Below are positions 1 to 6,068 of a stretch of 7,999 nucleotides of DNA, piece by piece. Positions within the stretch are counted from its first letter, which is position 1. Each line of letters opens with the position of its first letter. A program made the translations under genes and the position numbers. This stretch comes from JBBDWJ01 sp040902925 (GTDB lineage Bacteria > Acidobacteriota > Terriglobia > Bryobacterales > UBA6623): NCBI GenBank assembly GCA_040902925.1, contig JBBDWJ010000057.1, positions 1 to 7,999 on the forward strand. Direction: 5' to 3'. A model generated the notes under the pieces. The model had not been told where the DNA came from and made no database searches. It saw only the letters and a program-made list of their open reading frames with translations.

Positions 1-2927
1 AGCTCCGCGGCGGTAAACTCGTTGGCTCCCTCCTTGACCTGCCCCGTCGAGAACAGGTGAGAGACTCGCCACAGCCGCGCCGGCTCGACGCGGTGCTCCA
101 GAGCCCTGAACACAGCCTGCTGGACTTCGGCATCGAGCGCTGCCTCGGCTACCAGCTCCTCGCCCAAACGCACGTGCAACGCCACAAAATGCTGCGCCGC
201 GGCGGGGACGCCCCACCAGCGCGGCACGGTCGCCCCGATGAGAATCTGCGGCGCGAGGTCTTGCCAGATCAGGGCTTGGCGTTCGGTCGGAATCAGGAAA
301 TTCTGCTCGGCGTCCGCGATGCTGTAAGGCAGGTTGATGAGCGAGCCAAGAATTCGTCCACCGCCGCTGTTGGGCCATCCGGAGCCCTGCACCCGTCCCG
401 TCGACCAGCCGCGCTTGCCGTCGTACCCGAGGAAGTTGTGGCTGCGGACGAACAGCGGATTCGAGCGGATTAATTCCGCACCAGGCGGCGAGTAGTAGAT
501 ATAGGCGAGCCCGACGAGTGAATCGCGCAACACGCCGGTGAGCTCGCCGCGAATCTCCAGCAACTGCTCGGGCCGGCCCTGGGCGCGATCCACGGCGCGG
601 CGCAGATTCATCTCGCGCTGTTCCTGGATGTGTTTCTCCACCCAGTGGCCTTGCGCGAACGAATTGGCCTCCACCGAAGACAGCGTCGAGCGCGGCAGGC
701 GCACTTCCGAGATGCTGGCGGCGAGGCGGTTCGCCATCGCTACGTTAAATGCCTCGCCTCTCGATACGCGTTCCAGGTGATCGGCTAGATCGAAGATCGT
801 CTTGATCGAAACCAGGCGCTGCTGGTTGAACAAGGAGTTCAATCGCTCGACCATGCGGCCGTGGGCGCTTTCTTCTCCCGTGCCCGGGCTGCCGGCCAGC
901 AAGTCGATTAAGCGGTCCTGCGGTGAAGCTTCGGGCGCCGATCCGGTGGCGGACAACAAGGCCCGCACGCCCTCGCGTCCCGCGTCGAAGAGCCGCTCAT
1001 TGCCGGAAATGTCCCAGAAAGCGGTGACGATCGCGCGCAGCGACGGATCGGCTTGCGCGTCGGGAATCTGTCCCTGGCGCCGGAGGATTTGCCACAGCCC
1101 GGTCAGGCTCTGGATCATGCCCATCATGTCGGATCGGCGCACCAGGTTGCCGACCTTGTCGACTCGCGGCAGCAGATCCAGATAGGCGGCGATGGTTTCT
1201 TCCGACAGCGTTGACGCGTCATTGAACAGCGTGAACTGATCTCCATATTCGGGGAAGGTGAGAATCATCTTCTCCACGGTTGCGGGGCTCAGTTTTTGCG
1301 TCCGGTAGCGATCGACGTTGCCGATAGCGAGGAAGATCTTCAGTGGCTCGTTTTCGATGGCCTTGCGCGTGAGCGCGAACATCGCCTCGACAACGTCGTC
1401 CGCGGCGGTCCAGCCTCCGGCGGCCTTGGTCAGTTTGCCGTCGTACTTGCCATGAGGGTGCTTGGTGAACAGGTTCTTCCAGGGTTCGATTCCCCCAGGG
1501 ACATGCGGAGTGCCGTTGGGCATGACCTGAAGGCTGGCCGTGAGCAGCAACAACTCGGAGTTGGCCCGGAAGATGGGGCGCGCCGGCCCGGGGCTCGTCA
1601 CCCGGCCGCGCACGGCCTCGTAGAAGCGCTCCATGCGGCGCGGCTCGGTGAAGTAGGCATGCGCCGGGCCTTCGACGCGGGCAACCGAATCATAGTAGGA
1701 AGCCAGCCAGCCGTCGTCGGTCTCGATCAACTTTTGCAGGAACTCGATGCCGCGGTCGGGGCCCATCCCCACCAGTTTTCGCCATACGGCCTCGGTAGTG
1801 GCGTCGCCGGGCACCAGAGCCTTGCCGTCGCGAACCTCGAACATGCCGCCGAAAAAGTCGAGCACGTTGGCATAGTTTCTCAGCCGCTCGATCGGGATCT
1901 TGGCGCGCATCTCCTCTGCGGTTGGCGGATGGAGCTTTGACATCGCTACGTACATACGGGCCGCGGCCGGATCATTGAGGAACTGTTCGATGAATTCGCC
2001 CTCGCCCTTTTTCCGGAACGTCTCGCGCCAGAAGTCCTGGCCGAAAATGATGGGCAGCATCGTCGATTCGTAGGGCAGGCGGACCGGCTTGCCGGCGCGG
2101 AACGCCCCCTCGATCTCGGCTAGCGGAAAACCGGAATCGATCGACAGGAAAGCGCGGGACGGATTGACGGTCTCGAGAACCGCATCAGGCCCACACTCAT
2201 TTCTCAGGCGGAAGCCGATGATCTTGAGGATCTGAGCCGTTTCCTGCGACTCGCAGTCGGGAATGTCCAACGCCTGGTCCGCTCCGGCGAATTGAGCCAA
2301 CTCGCGGGCCTGCGATAGATACTGCAGCACCAGCTTCATGTACTCGGTCTGATCGAGAGTCTCGGCGCCGCGCGTGGCGCGATAGCCGTTGGTGACCACG
2401 TTGCGCGCCAGAGCCGGAAATAGCTGCTCGTCCGACTGGTCGCTGGAGAGCGCGGCCATGCGGCGGAACGCGTAGAGCGGTCCCGGAATAGTGACCCACT
2501 CGTTGGCGGATCGTTCGCTGAGCTTAGGAGGATCGAGCACCTGGCTGGAGCGCTCGAAGCCGCCGCCGCCAGCCTCGCGGTAGGCGGCCACATAGCGGGC
2601 GGCTGCTTCACGATCGCCGTTCAGCAGGGAAATGATGGCGAGGCGCCGTGTGATAGGGCGTTTTTGATCCGGGGAGGCATTTCCGGAAGCTTGATGCGCC
2701 TGCTCGTAAGCCTGCAGCCGGGCGGGGTCGCGATAGCGGTCGAGGAACTCGGCGTAGGCCAGTTTCGCCGCCGGGTCCGCCGACGCCGCCTCTTTCGCCA
2801 ACAACGCGCGCGCGTCGCCAGGCTGGCCCTGCCGCTCCAGTTGCAGCGCGCGTTCAACCGTCTCGGAAGCAGGCGCAGCCGCTAAGGTACACGCGGCGGC
2901 AAGCATCAATAACAGAAAACGGCACAT
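1..2927 (-). CDS. Large exported protein of unknown function, N-terminal 975 codons (3' end outside window)
   Basis: I do not recognise this gene. Read on the minus strand from an ATG at 2927-2925, the frame stays open without a stop for 975 codons to the window edge. The start is preceded by a GGAGG at 2932-2936, four bases away. Residues 1 to about 20 (MCRFLLLMLAAACTLAAAPA) form a signal peptide, so the protein is probably periplasmic or outer-surface; a Cys at 13 is not in a convincing lipobox. Residues 20-130 are Ala/Arg/Glu-rich helices resembling TPR-type repeats. The rest alternates helical stretches with no motif I can name. The best-defined block, roughly residues 825-905, is rich in Gly, Trp and Tyr (GYDGKRGW, SGWPNSGGG, PRWW) and looks like the conserved part. 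No transmembrane helix is seen after the signal peptide. A promoter at 3026-3054 fits this gene. The real length, C-terminus and any downstream partners are not visible. Confidence 0.85.
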   Translation of the reverse strand, partial: MCRFLLLMLAAACTLAAAPASETVERALQLERQGQPGDARALLAKEAASADPAAKLAYAEFLDRYRDPARLQAYEQAHQASGNASPDQKRPITRRLAIISLLNGDREAAARYVAAYREAGGGGFERSSQVLDPPKLSERSANEWVTIPGPLYAFRRMAALSSDQSDEQLFPALARNVVTNGYRATRGAETLDQTEYMKLVLQYLSQARELAQFAGADQALDIPDCESQETAQILKIIGFRLRNECGPDAVLETVNPSRAFLSIDSGFPLAEIEGAFRAGKPVRLPYESTMLPIIFGQDFWRETFRKKGEGEFIEQFLNDPAAARMYVAMSKLHPPTAEEMRAKIPIERLRNYANVLDFFGGMFEVRDGKALVPGDATTEAVWRKLVGMGPDRGIEFLQKLIETDDGWLASYYDSVARVEGPAHAYFTEPRRMERFYEAVRGRVTSPGPARPIFRANSELLLLTASLQVMPNGTPHVPGGIEPWKNLFTKHPHGKYDGKLTKAAGGWTAADDVVEAMFALTRKAIENEPLKIFLAIGNVDRYRTQKLSPATVEKMILTFPEYGDQFTLFNDASTLSEETIAAYLDLLPRVDKVGNLVRRSDMMGMIQSLTGLWQILRRQGQIPDAQADPSLRAIVTAFWDISGNERLFDAGREGVRALLSATGSAPEASPQDRLIDLLAGSPGTGEESAHGRMVERLNSLFNQQRLVSIKTIFDLADHLERVSRGEAFNVAMANRLAASISEVRLPRSTLSSVEANSFAQGHWVEKHIQEQREMNLRRAVDRAQGRPEQLLEIRGELTGVLRDSLVGLAYIYYSPPGAELIRSNPLFVRSHNFLGYDGKRGWSTGRVQGSGWPNSGGGRILGSLINLPYSIADAEQNFLIPTERQALIWQDLAPQILIGATVPRWWGVPAAAQHFVALHVRLGEELVAEAALDAEVQQAVFRALEHRVEPARLWRVSHLFSTGQVKEGANEFTAAE

Positions 2928-3000
2928 ACAACCTCCCCCAGGATGGTTCTTCCCGATTTCCGGAACCAGCGGCACGGACGCGGGCCTAATTGTACCCTAC

Positions 3001-3012
3001 GTAAGCGCTAAC
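3001..3012. promoter_or_regulatory. Operator-like imperfect palindrome downstream of the promoter
   Basis: GTAAGCGCTAAC is a 12-bp palindrome with one mismatched pair, centred at 3006.5, about 12 bases past the predicted transcription start. The TAAGCG half-site with a central CG resembles operators of LacI-family regulators. It shares its half-site with the palindrome at 3051-3060. No regulator gene is visible in the window, so the identity of the binding protein is inference. Confidence 0.35.
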
Positions 3013-3025
3013 CCCATTGCGCCCG

Positions 3026-3054
3026 ATTGTAGTGGTTCCCGGATCGTCTGTAAA
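3026..3054 (-). promoter_or_regulatory. Sigma70-type promoter for the large exported protein
   Basis: Read on the minus strand, TTTACA (3054-3049) and TACAAT (3031-3026) are separated by exactly 17 bases; each box differs from consensus at one position. Transcription would start near 3019, giving a leader of about 90 bases before the ATG at 2927. A second TACAAT lies at 2994-2989 but has no matching -35 box. Confidence 0.65.
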
Positions 3055-3060
3055 CGCTTA
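3051..3060. promoter_or_regulatory. Operator-like imperfect palindrome overlapping the -35 box
   Basis: TAAACGCTTA is an imperfect palindrome (one mismatched pair) centred at 3055.5. Its minus-strand reading, TAAGCGTTTA, matches the TAAGCGCTAA site at 3002-3011 at eight of ten positions. It overlaps the TTTACA -35 box, where a bound protein would block RNA polymerase. The two centres are 49 bp apart. Confidence 0.35.
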
Positions 3061-3207
3061 TGAGCTTTACGGGCGTCCCATGTTTCACTAACTCTTGAGA
3101 TTTTACATCCACATTGGATTGCCTGCACGCCACGGGCTTCCTGCCAACTAGGCTGTCTCGAGCACCGCGCAAGGTAGTCGGCGCGGATCGATTCGCGGCT
3201 ACACCTT

Positions 3208-3241
3208 CTACCCTGGAAGGCCCGCTACCCAGGAAGGCCCG
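3208..3241. repeat. 17-bp tandem duplication, two units
   Basis: Unit one (3208-3224, CTACCCTGGAAGGCCCG) is followed directly by unit two (3225-3241, CTACCCAGGAAGGCCCG), identical at 16 of 17 positions. It lies in non-coding sequence and looks like a recent replication-slippage duplication; no function is evident. Confidence 0.85.
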
Positions 3242-3329
3242 CGGAGTTGACCTGGCGTACCCAACGCCTGACTGATCACGTCCTCGTTATAGCGGCCTTT
3301 CATCTGTCGCAGCATTGGCGCGGCCGGAA

Positions 3330-3360
3330 TTGCCTGTTTCCCGCCAGCCTATGGTAGATT
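3330..3360 (+). promoter_or_regulatory. Possible promoter of tRNA-Ser
   Basis: TTGCCT at 3330-3335 could be the -35 box and TAGATT at 3355-3360 the -10 box, 19 bases apart. The -10 box is preceded by TGG, giving an extended -10 that can offset a long spacer. The start would fall near 3367, some 29 bases before the mature tRNA. The -35 box and spacing are weak, so this is tentative. Confidence 0.35.
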
Positions 3361-3384
3361 AAAAGCCAGTTCCGACCGGCTTTT
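3361..3384 (-). terminator. Intrinsic terminator, best on the minus strand
   Basis: AAAAGCCAGT and ACCGGCTTTT flank a four-base loop. On the minus strand all ten pairs form (one is G-U) and the RNA ends in UUUUAAUC, the shape of a Rho-independent terminator. On the plus strand the same hairpin has an A-C mismatch. The nearest minus-strand gene upstream of it is the antiporter (stop at 3510), so this is probably that gene's terminator, on the far side of the tRNA. Confidence 0.6.
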
Positions 3385-3395
3385 CCAACCACGAC

Positions 3396-3489
3396 GGAGA
3401 GGTGGCTGAGTGGTCGAAAGCAGCGGTTTGCTAAACCGTCGTAGGGGCTTCAACCTCTACCGAGGGTTCAAATCCCTCCCTCTCCGCCA
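3396..3489 (+). tRNA. trnS: tRNA-Ser, anticodon GCU (reads AGC/AGU)
   Basis: All arms of a class II tRNA can be folded. The acceptor stem GGAGAGG (3396-3402) pairs with CCTCTCC (3479-3485), followed by discriminator G and an encoded CCA (3487-3489). The anticodon stem GCGGT/ACCGT encloses the seven-base loop TTGCTAA, with anticodon GCT at 3430-3432. The long variable arm of a serine tRNA is a 7-bp stem, GTAGGGG/CCTCTAC. The T arm is GAGGG-TTCAAAT-CCCTC. A short T run (3491-3495) follows. The gene is convergent with the antiporter gene, whose stop codon is 20 bases away. I see no duplicate of the tRNA 3' end in the window, so no sign of an integrated element. Confidence 0.97.
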
Positions 3490-3509
3490 GTTTTTCCATT
3501 CCCCCACCT

Positions 3510-4721
3510 TCACGGCTGTTCCCATACGCCTGACGCGCGCCGGATTCTCAAGCGGGCTTCCCCACTGCTAATCAGTGCGTATCGAGTCGCAATAGGACCG
3601 AGCACTTCGAATACGCAGACGGCGCCGAGGACAACCGTCGACATCGTCACGGCATATTCCGGAAACCGGCGGGCGACTTCCAGACTCAGCGCGATCGCCA
3701 GGTCCGCCTGCGCCAATATGGCGAGCCCAATCCAGCGCTGTTGGTACGGATCGAAACCGAGGAAACGCGCGCCGGCGCTCGCGCCGAAAACCTTGCCGGC
3801 CGTGCGGGCGAGAATATAACCGCCGCCTAGAGCGCCCAAAGAACCGACTTTGCCGATATCCAAGTCCGCTCCGGCCACGACGAAAAATATGGCGTAGAGC
3901 GGCGGGTCGAGGCGCGCCAGCGCGGCGCTCAGACGCTGCGTTGCCGGCGTCAGGTTGACCATGGTAGCGCCGACGGCCAGGCTCGACAGCAATGGCGAAA
4001 GGTCGAGCACCAGTGCCACGCCGACGCACAGCAGAATACTGCCCGCCAGCAGCATCTGCACCTCGCCATGGTCCTTGATCCGCGAGCACCAGCCCGCCAG
4101 CATCAAGCCCAGCAGGAAGCCGAGCGCGGCCGAACCCAGCAGTTCCCAGACGAACGTGAAGCTAGCGTCATAGACGATGTTCAGCACCGAGGCATTGGTT
4201 GGCCGGCTCAGCCGGATGAGCGCCGTCACAAGCGTGAACACCGCCAGCACGATGACTTTGTTCACCGCCACCACGCCACGCACCGTATCGGTAAGCGGGC
4301 CGCGGCTGTCGCACTCGCGCAGCACCATCAGCGTGGCGGCCGGCGCGGTAGACATTGCCGCCGTTCCCAGTAAGGCGGCCAACTGCCAGGATTGGTCCAG
4401 AAACAGCACGGTCGCGAAGACCAGCACACCCGTCGCGGAAGATTCCGCAATTGTCAGAAGCACGACCCGGCGGCCCATGTGCCGGAAATGCTCAAAGCGA
4501 AAAACCGAGCCGACCGAAAACAGAATCAGCCCCAACGCCACCTGGCTCATGACGTGGAGACTGGCCACGTTGCCGGCACTGATCCAGCCGAGAACCGACG
4601 GTCCAAGGGCTACCCCGACCAGAATGTAAGCGGTGACCTCGGGCACGTGCAGGACGCGGACAAACTGCCCCGCAAGCAGCGCCAATACGAGGATGAGGCC
4701 GATCGCAAAAAGGGGATCCAA
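3510..4721 (-). CDS. Cation/proton antiporter, CPA2-like (Na+/H+ exchanger superfamily)
   Basis: This 403-residue integral membrane protein has about 12-13 hydrophobic segments and the layout of the sodium/hydrogen exchanger domain, which moves Na+ or K+ across the inner membrane in exchange for H+. Typical features are the first helix ending in a LHVPEV turn (24-29), ILVGVALGPSVLG (33-45), FFVVAGADLD (279-288), an Arg in the ILARTAGK helix (303-310) and ILAQADLAIAL (335-345), matching the usual PQAGVAIG region. There is no C-terminal RCK/TrkA-N domain, so it is a bare transporter. At 150-157 the sequence reads VVAVNKVI: where relatives carry DD, ND or QD, this protein has Asn154-Lys155. The start is a TTG at 4721-4719, the first possible start after an in-frame stop at 4801-4803; no clear ribosome binding site precedes it, but the length fits the family. 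It lies 246 bases downstream of the RraA-like gene on the same strand. Confidence 0.88.
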   Translation of the reverse strand: MDPLFAIGLILVLALLAGQFVRVLHVPEVTAYILVGVALGPSVLGWISAGNVASLHVMSQVALGLILFSVGSVFRFEHFRHMGRRVVLLTIAESSATGVLVFATVLFLDQSWQLAALLGTAAMSTAPAATLMVLRECDSRGPLTDTVRGVVAVNKVIVLAVFTLVTALIRLSRPTNASVLNIVYDASFTFVWELLGSAALGFLLGLMLAGWCSRIKDHGEVQMLLAGSILLCVGVALVLDLSPLLSSLAVGATMVNLTPATQRLSAALARLDPPLYAIFFVVAGADLDIGKVGSLGALGGGYILARTAGKVFGASAGARFLGFDPYQQRWIGLAILAQADLAIALSLEVARRFPEYAVTMSTVVLGAVCVFEVLGPIATRYALISSGEARLRIRRASGVWEQP

Positions 4722-4882
4722 ACCACGCCCGAGAGCACGGAAAACGAACCGCCCGCAAGAACTACGGGCAGCGTTTGGGAAGTTGCCGTTCCAGTGGGCC
4801 TAGCGGCCCAATTCGTGGAAACAGACCGCCTGACGCGGCGCTCTCGCCTCCATCACGAGAAGTATAGCGCCGGCCGTGCGCC

Positions 4883-4902
4883 GGGCTGGTCTTTTTCAGC
4901 CC
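4883..4902 (-). other. Hairpin downstream of the RraA-like gene
   Basis: GGGCTG (4883-4888) and CAGCCC (4897-4902) form a perfect 6-bp stem around an eight-base loop, 66 bases after the stop of the RraA-like gene. On the minus strand it is not followed by a U run, so it is not a standard intrinsic terminator; it may be an RNA 3'-end or processing structure. Confidence 0.3.
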
Positions 4903-4904
4903 CC

Positions 4905-4924
4905 AAAGACAGCTTCACGGCGGC
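4905..4924 (+). repeat. Direct repeat copy A flanking the RraA-like gene
   Basis: AAAGACAGCTTCACGGCGGC here matches AAAGACCTTCACGGCGGC at 5817-5834 apart from a two-base insertion (AG). The copies sit in the same orientation, one 3' and one 5' of the RraA-like gene, about 910 bp apart. Confidence 0.5.
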
Positions 4925-4967
4925 GGAAGGCAGGGAGCAAAGGAACGGTGGAAACTGCGACCCGGGC

Positions 4968-5798
4968 CTACTTCCCCTGGGTTTTCTTGTACTCTTCGAA
5001 CTCCCGCCGCACTTGTTCGTTGGGCGGATAGACACCCTCGATCGGCCGCCCTTCGAGCAACAGCTTGCGCTGAAACGCTTCCAGCTCGTCGTGCTCGAGC
5101 GCCTCATCGACAACCTTTTCGGCGAGATGCGCCGGGATGACCAGCACTCCGTGGCGTTCGCCGAGCAGGATATCGCCGGGCGCGACCGTAACGTTGCCGA
5201 TGCGCACCGGCACCTGGTAGTCGACGCTCATCAGGTTCGGACTCACCGAGGAGGCCTGGCCGCGCCGCATGTAGACTTGCAGCGGCATGCCGGCGAGCTC
5301 CGGGATGTCCCGCATGCCGCCGTCAATGACCATGCCGGTCGCCCCCCTTACCACGGCGCGAAGAGTGGTTACCGCTCCCGAGACTCCCGACCGCGTGTCG
5401 CCCCCGGCGTCAAACACCAGCACGTCGCCCGGCTCGGTTTCCTCAGCCGAGACGTAGTTAAGCTGGCGGCGCTGCGAGTAGATGCGTTCGCGCAGATCGG
5501 GCCGGTTCGGCAGGTAGCGCATGGTGCGCGCGCGGCCGATCAACCGGCGGTCATTGTGCAGCGGGGCCAGCTCGTTGATAAACGTATAGTCGAAACCTTC
5601 CGCTCGAAGGCGCGCCCAGACCGATTCCAGCCCCACGCGGGTCAGTTTCTCGAACAGCACCTTGTCCGAGACGCTTAGCCGTTGTTGCACGTGGGCGGGA
5701 ATCTCGAACGCCGGCGTGGAAAGCTCCACTTTCGCGGTCTGGGCCGCCCCGTTCCAGGGCAGCAGACAAACCAAGGTCAACAGTTTGGTTCTGGTCAT
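4968..5798 (-). CDS. RraA / HMG aldolase family protein with a signal peptide
   Basis: This 276-residue protein belongs to the RraA-like fold family, which includes 4-hydroxy-4-methyl-2-oxoglutarate/4-carboxy-4-hydroxy-2-oxoadipate aldolases, oxaloacetate decarboxylases, and the RNase E inhibitor RraA. The core covers about 120-225: GDVLVFDAGGD (124-134), VIDGGMRD (157-164) and GDILLGERHGVLVIP (208-222). Arg163 and Asp164 match the Arg-Asp pair that binds substrate and metal in characterised aldolases, so an aldolase or decarboxylase is likelier than an RNase inhibitor. The first 20 residues (TRTK, then LLTLVCLLPW, then NGAAQ) look like a Sec signal peptide, giving a periplasmic location unusual for the family. 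I chose the ATG at 5798 because GGAGG (5805-5809) lies six bases upstream; a GTG at 5828 would add ten residues and has no such site. An extra helical stretch (30-90) precedes the core. It diverges from the Gly/Pro-rich gene. Substrate unknown. Confidence 0.85.
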   Translation of the reverse strand: MTRTKLLTLVCLLPWNGAAQTAKVELSTPAFEIPAHVQQRLSVSDKVLFEKLTRVGLESVWARLRAEGFDYTFINELAPLHNDRRLIGRARTMRYLPNRPDLRERIYSQRRQLNYVSAEETEPGDVLVFDAGGDTRSGVSGAVTTLRAVVRGATGMVIDGGMRDIPELAGMPLQVYMRRGQASSVSPNLMSVDYQVPVRIGNVTVAPGDILLGERHGVLVIPAHLAEKVVDEALEHDELEAFQRKLLLEGRPIEGVYPPNEQVRREFEEYKKTQGK

Positions 5799-5804
5799 GG
5801 CTAG

Positions 5805-5809
5805 CCTCC
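5805..5809 (-). promoter_or_regulatory. Ribosome binding site fixing the start of the RraA-like gene
   Basis: GGAGG on the minus strand, six bases before the ATG at 5798. It rules in this start over the upstream in-frame GTG at 5828 and puts the signal peptide at the true N-terminus. Confidence 0.75.
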
Positions 5810-5816
5810 GGTGCGA

Positions 5817-5834
5817 AAAGACCTTCACGGCGGC
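5817..5834 (+). repeat. Direct repeat copy B flanking the RraA-like gene
   Basis: AAAGACCTTCACGGCGGC is the second copy of the repeat at 4905-4924. It lies just upstream of the ribosome binding site of the RraA-like gene. No transposase is associated with it, and its function is unknown. Confidence 0.5.
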
Positions 5835-6056
5835 AGTCCGCGGGAGTCAGCCGGGTTCCGCGCCGAGGCCATCATAGCCCAACCGTGGCCAGCCGTTGCC
5901 ACTGGCGAGGCCTGGGGCTTGGGACAACCGGCGCCGACGGTCATGGACGGTACCGCCCGCGCCCTCCAGCCAGGCCGCAACGCGCGGCAAGGGCCAAACG
6001 TCTCAACCGCGCATCTCGGTCTTGTCGGTATCCGGGTTTGGGTTTACTCTGAAAGC

Positions 6057-6060
6057 GGAG
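6057..6060 (+). promoter_or_regulatory. Ribosome binding site fixing the start of the Gly/Pro-rich protein
   Basis: GGAG, eight bases before the ATG at 6069. It supports the start that places the signal peptide at residue 1, rather than any start in the open sequence upstream. Confidence 0.6.
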
Positions 6061-6068
6061 ACGAAATC

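Larger units (their letters stand above)
2928..3395. other. Intergenic region between the large gene and tRNA-Ser
   Basis: No coding frame here has a start with a ribosome binding site and a protein-like translation. The left part (2928-3062) is the promoter region of the large minus-strand gene. The middle (about 3063-3329) holds a 17-bp tandem repeat at 3208-3241, a 16-bp imperfect palindrome centred on ATCGAT at 3182-3197, and a small hairpin (GGCGT/ACGCC, 3254-3268), but nothing I can assign. The right end carries the likely tRNA promoter and a terminator-shaped hairpin. Confidence 0.7.

Noticed and set aside
57..1940. Several plus-strand open frames
   Set aside because: All are antisense to the large exported protein, whose minus-strand frame is continuous over the whole stretch with a consistent protein-like composition.
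3396..3489. tRNA-Ser as an integration site for a mobile element
   Set aside because: No integrase gene and no second copy of the tRNA 3' end are present in the window.
4392..5678. Long plus-strand open frame of 428 codons
   Set aside because: It lies antisense to the antiporter and RraA-like genes, both of which have clear family motifs. Its translation is Arg/His/Gln-rich without any motif; it is a by-product of GC-rich codon use.
5871..5876. TATGAT on the minus strand as the -10 box of the RraA-like gene
   Set aside because: The -10 is good but no -35 box lies at 16-18 bases; too little to call a promoter.
6022..6050. TTGTCG-17-TACTCT as a promoter for the Gly/Pro-rich gene
   Set aside because: The boxes are weak and the start would fall within the ribosome binding site, leaving too little leader for it to work.
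5811..6068. N-terminal extension of the Gly/Pro-rich protein
   Set aside because: The open frame upstream of 6069 is non-coding in character and would bury a good signal peptide; the GGAG site supports 6069.
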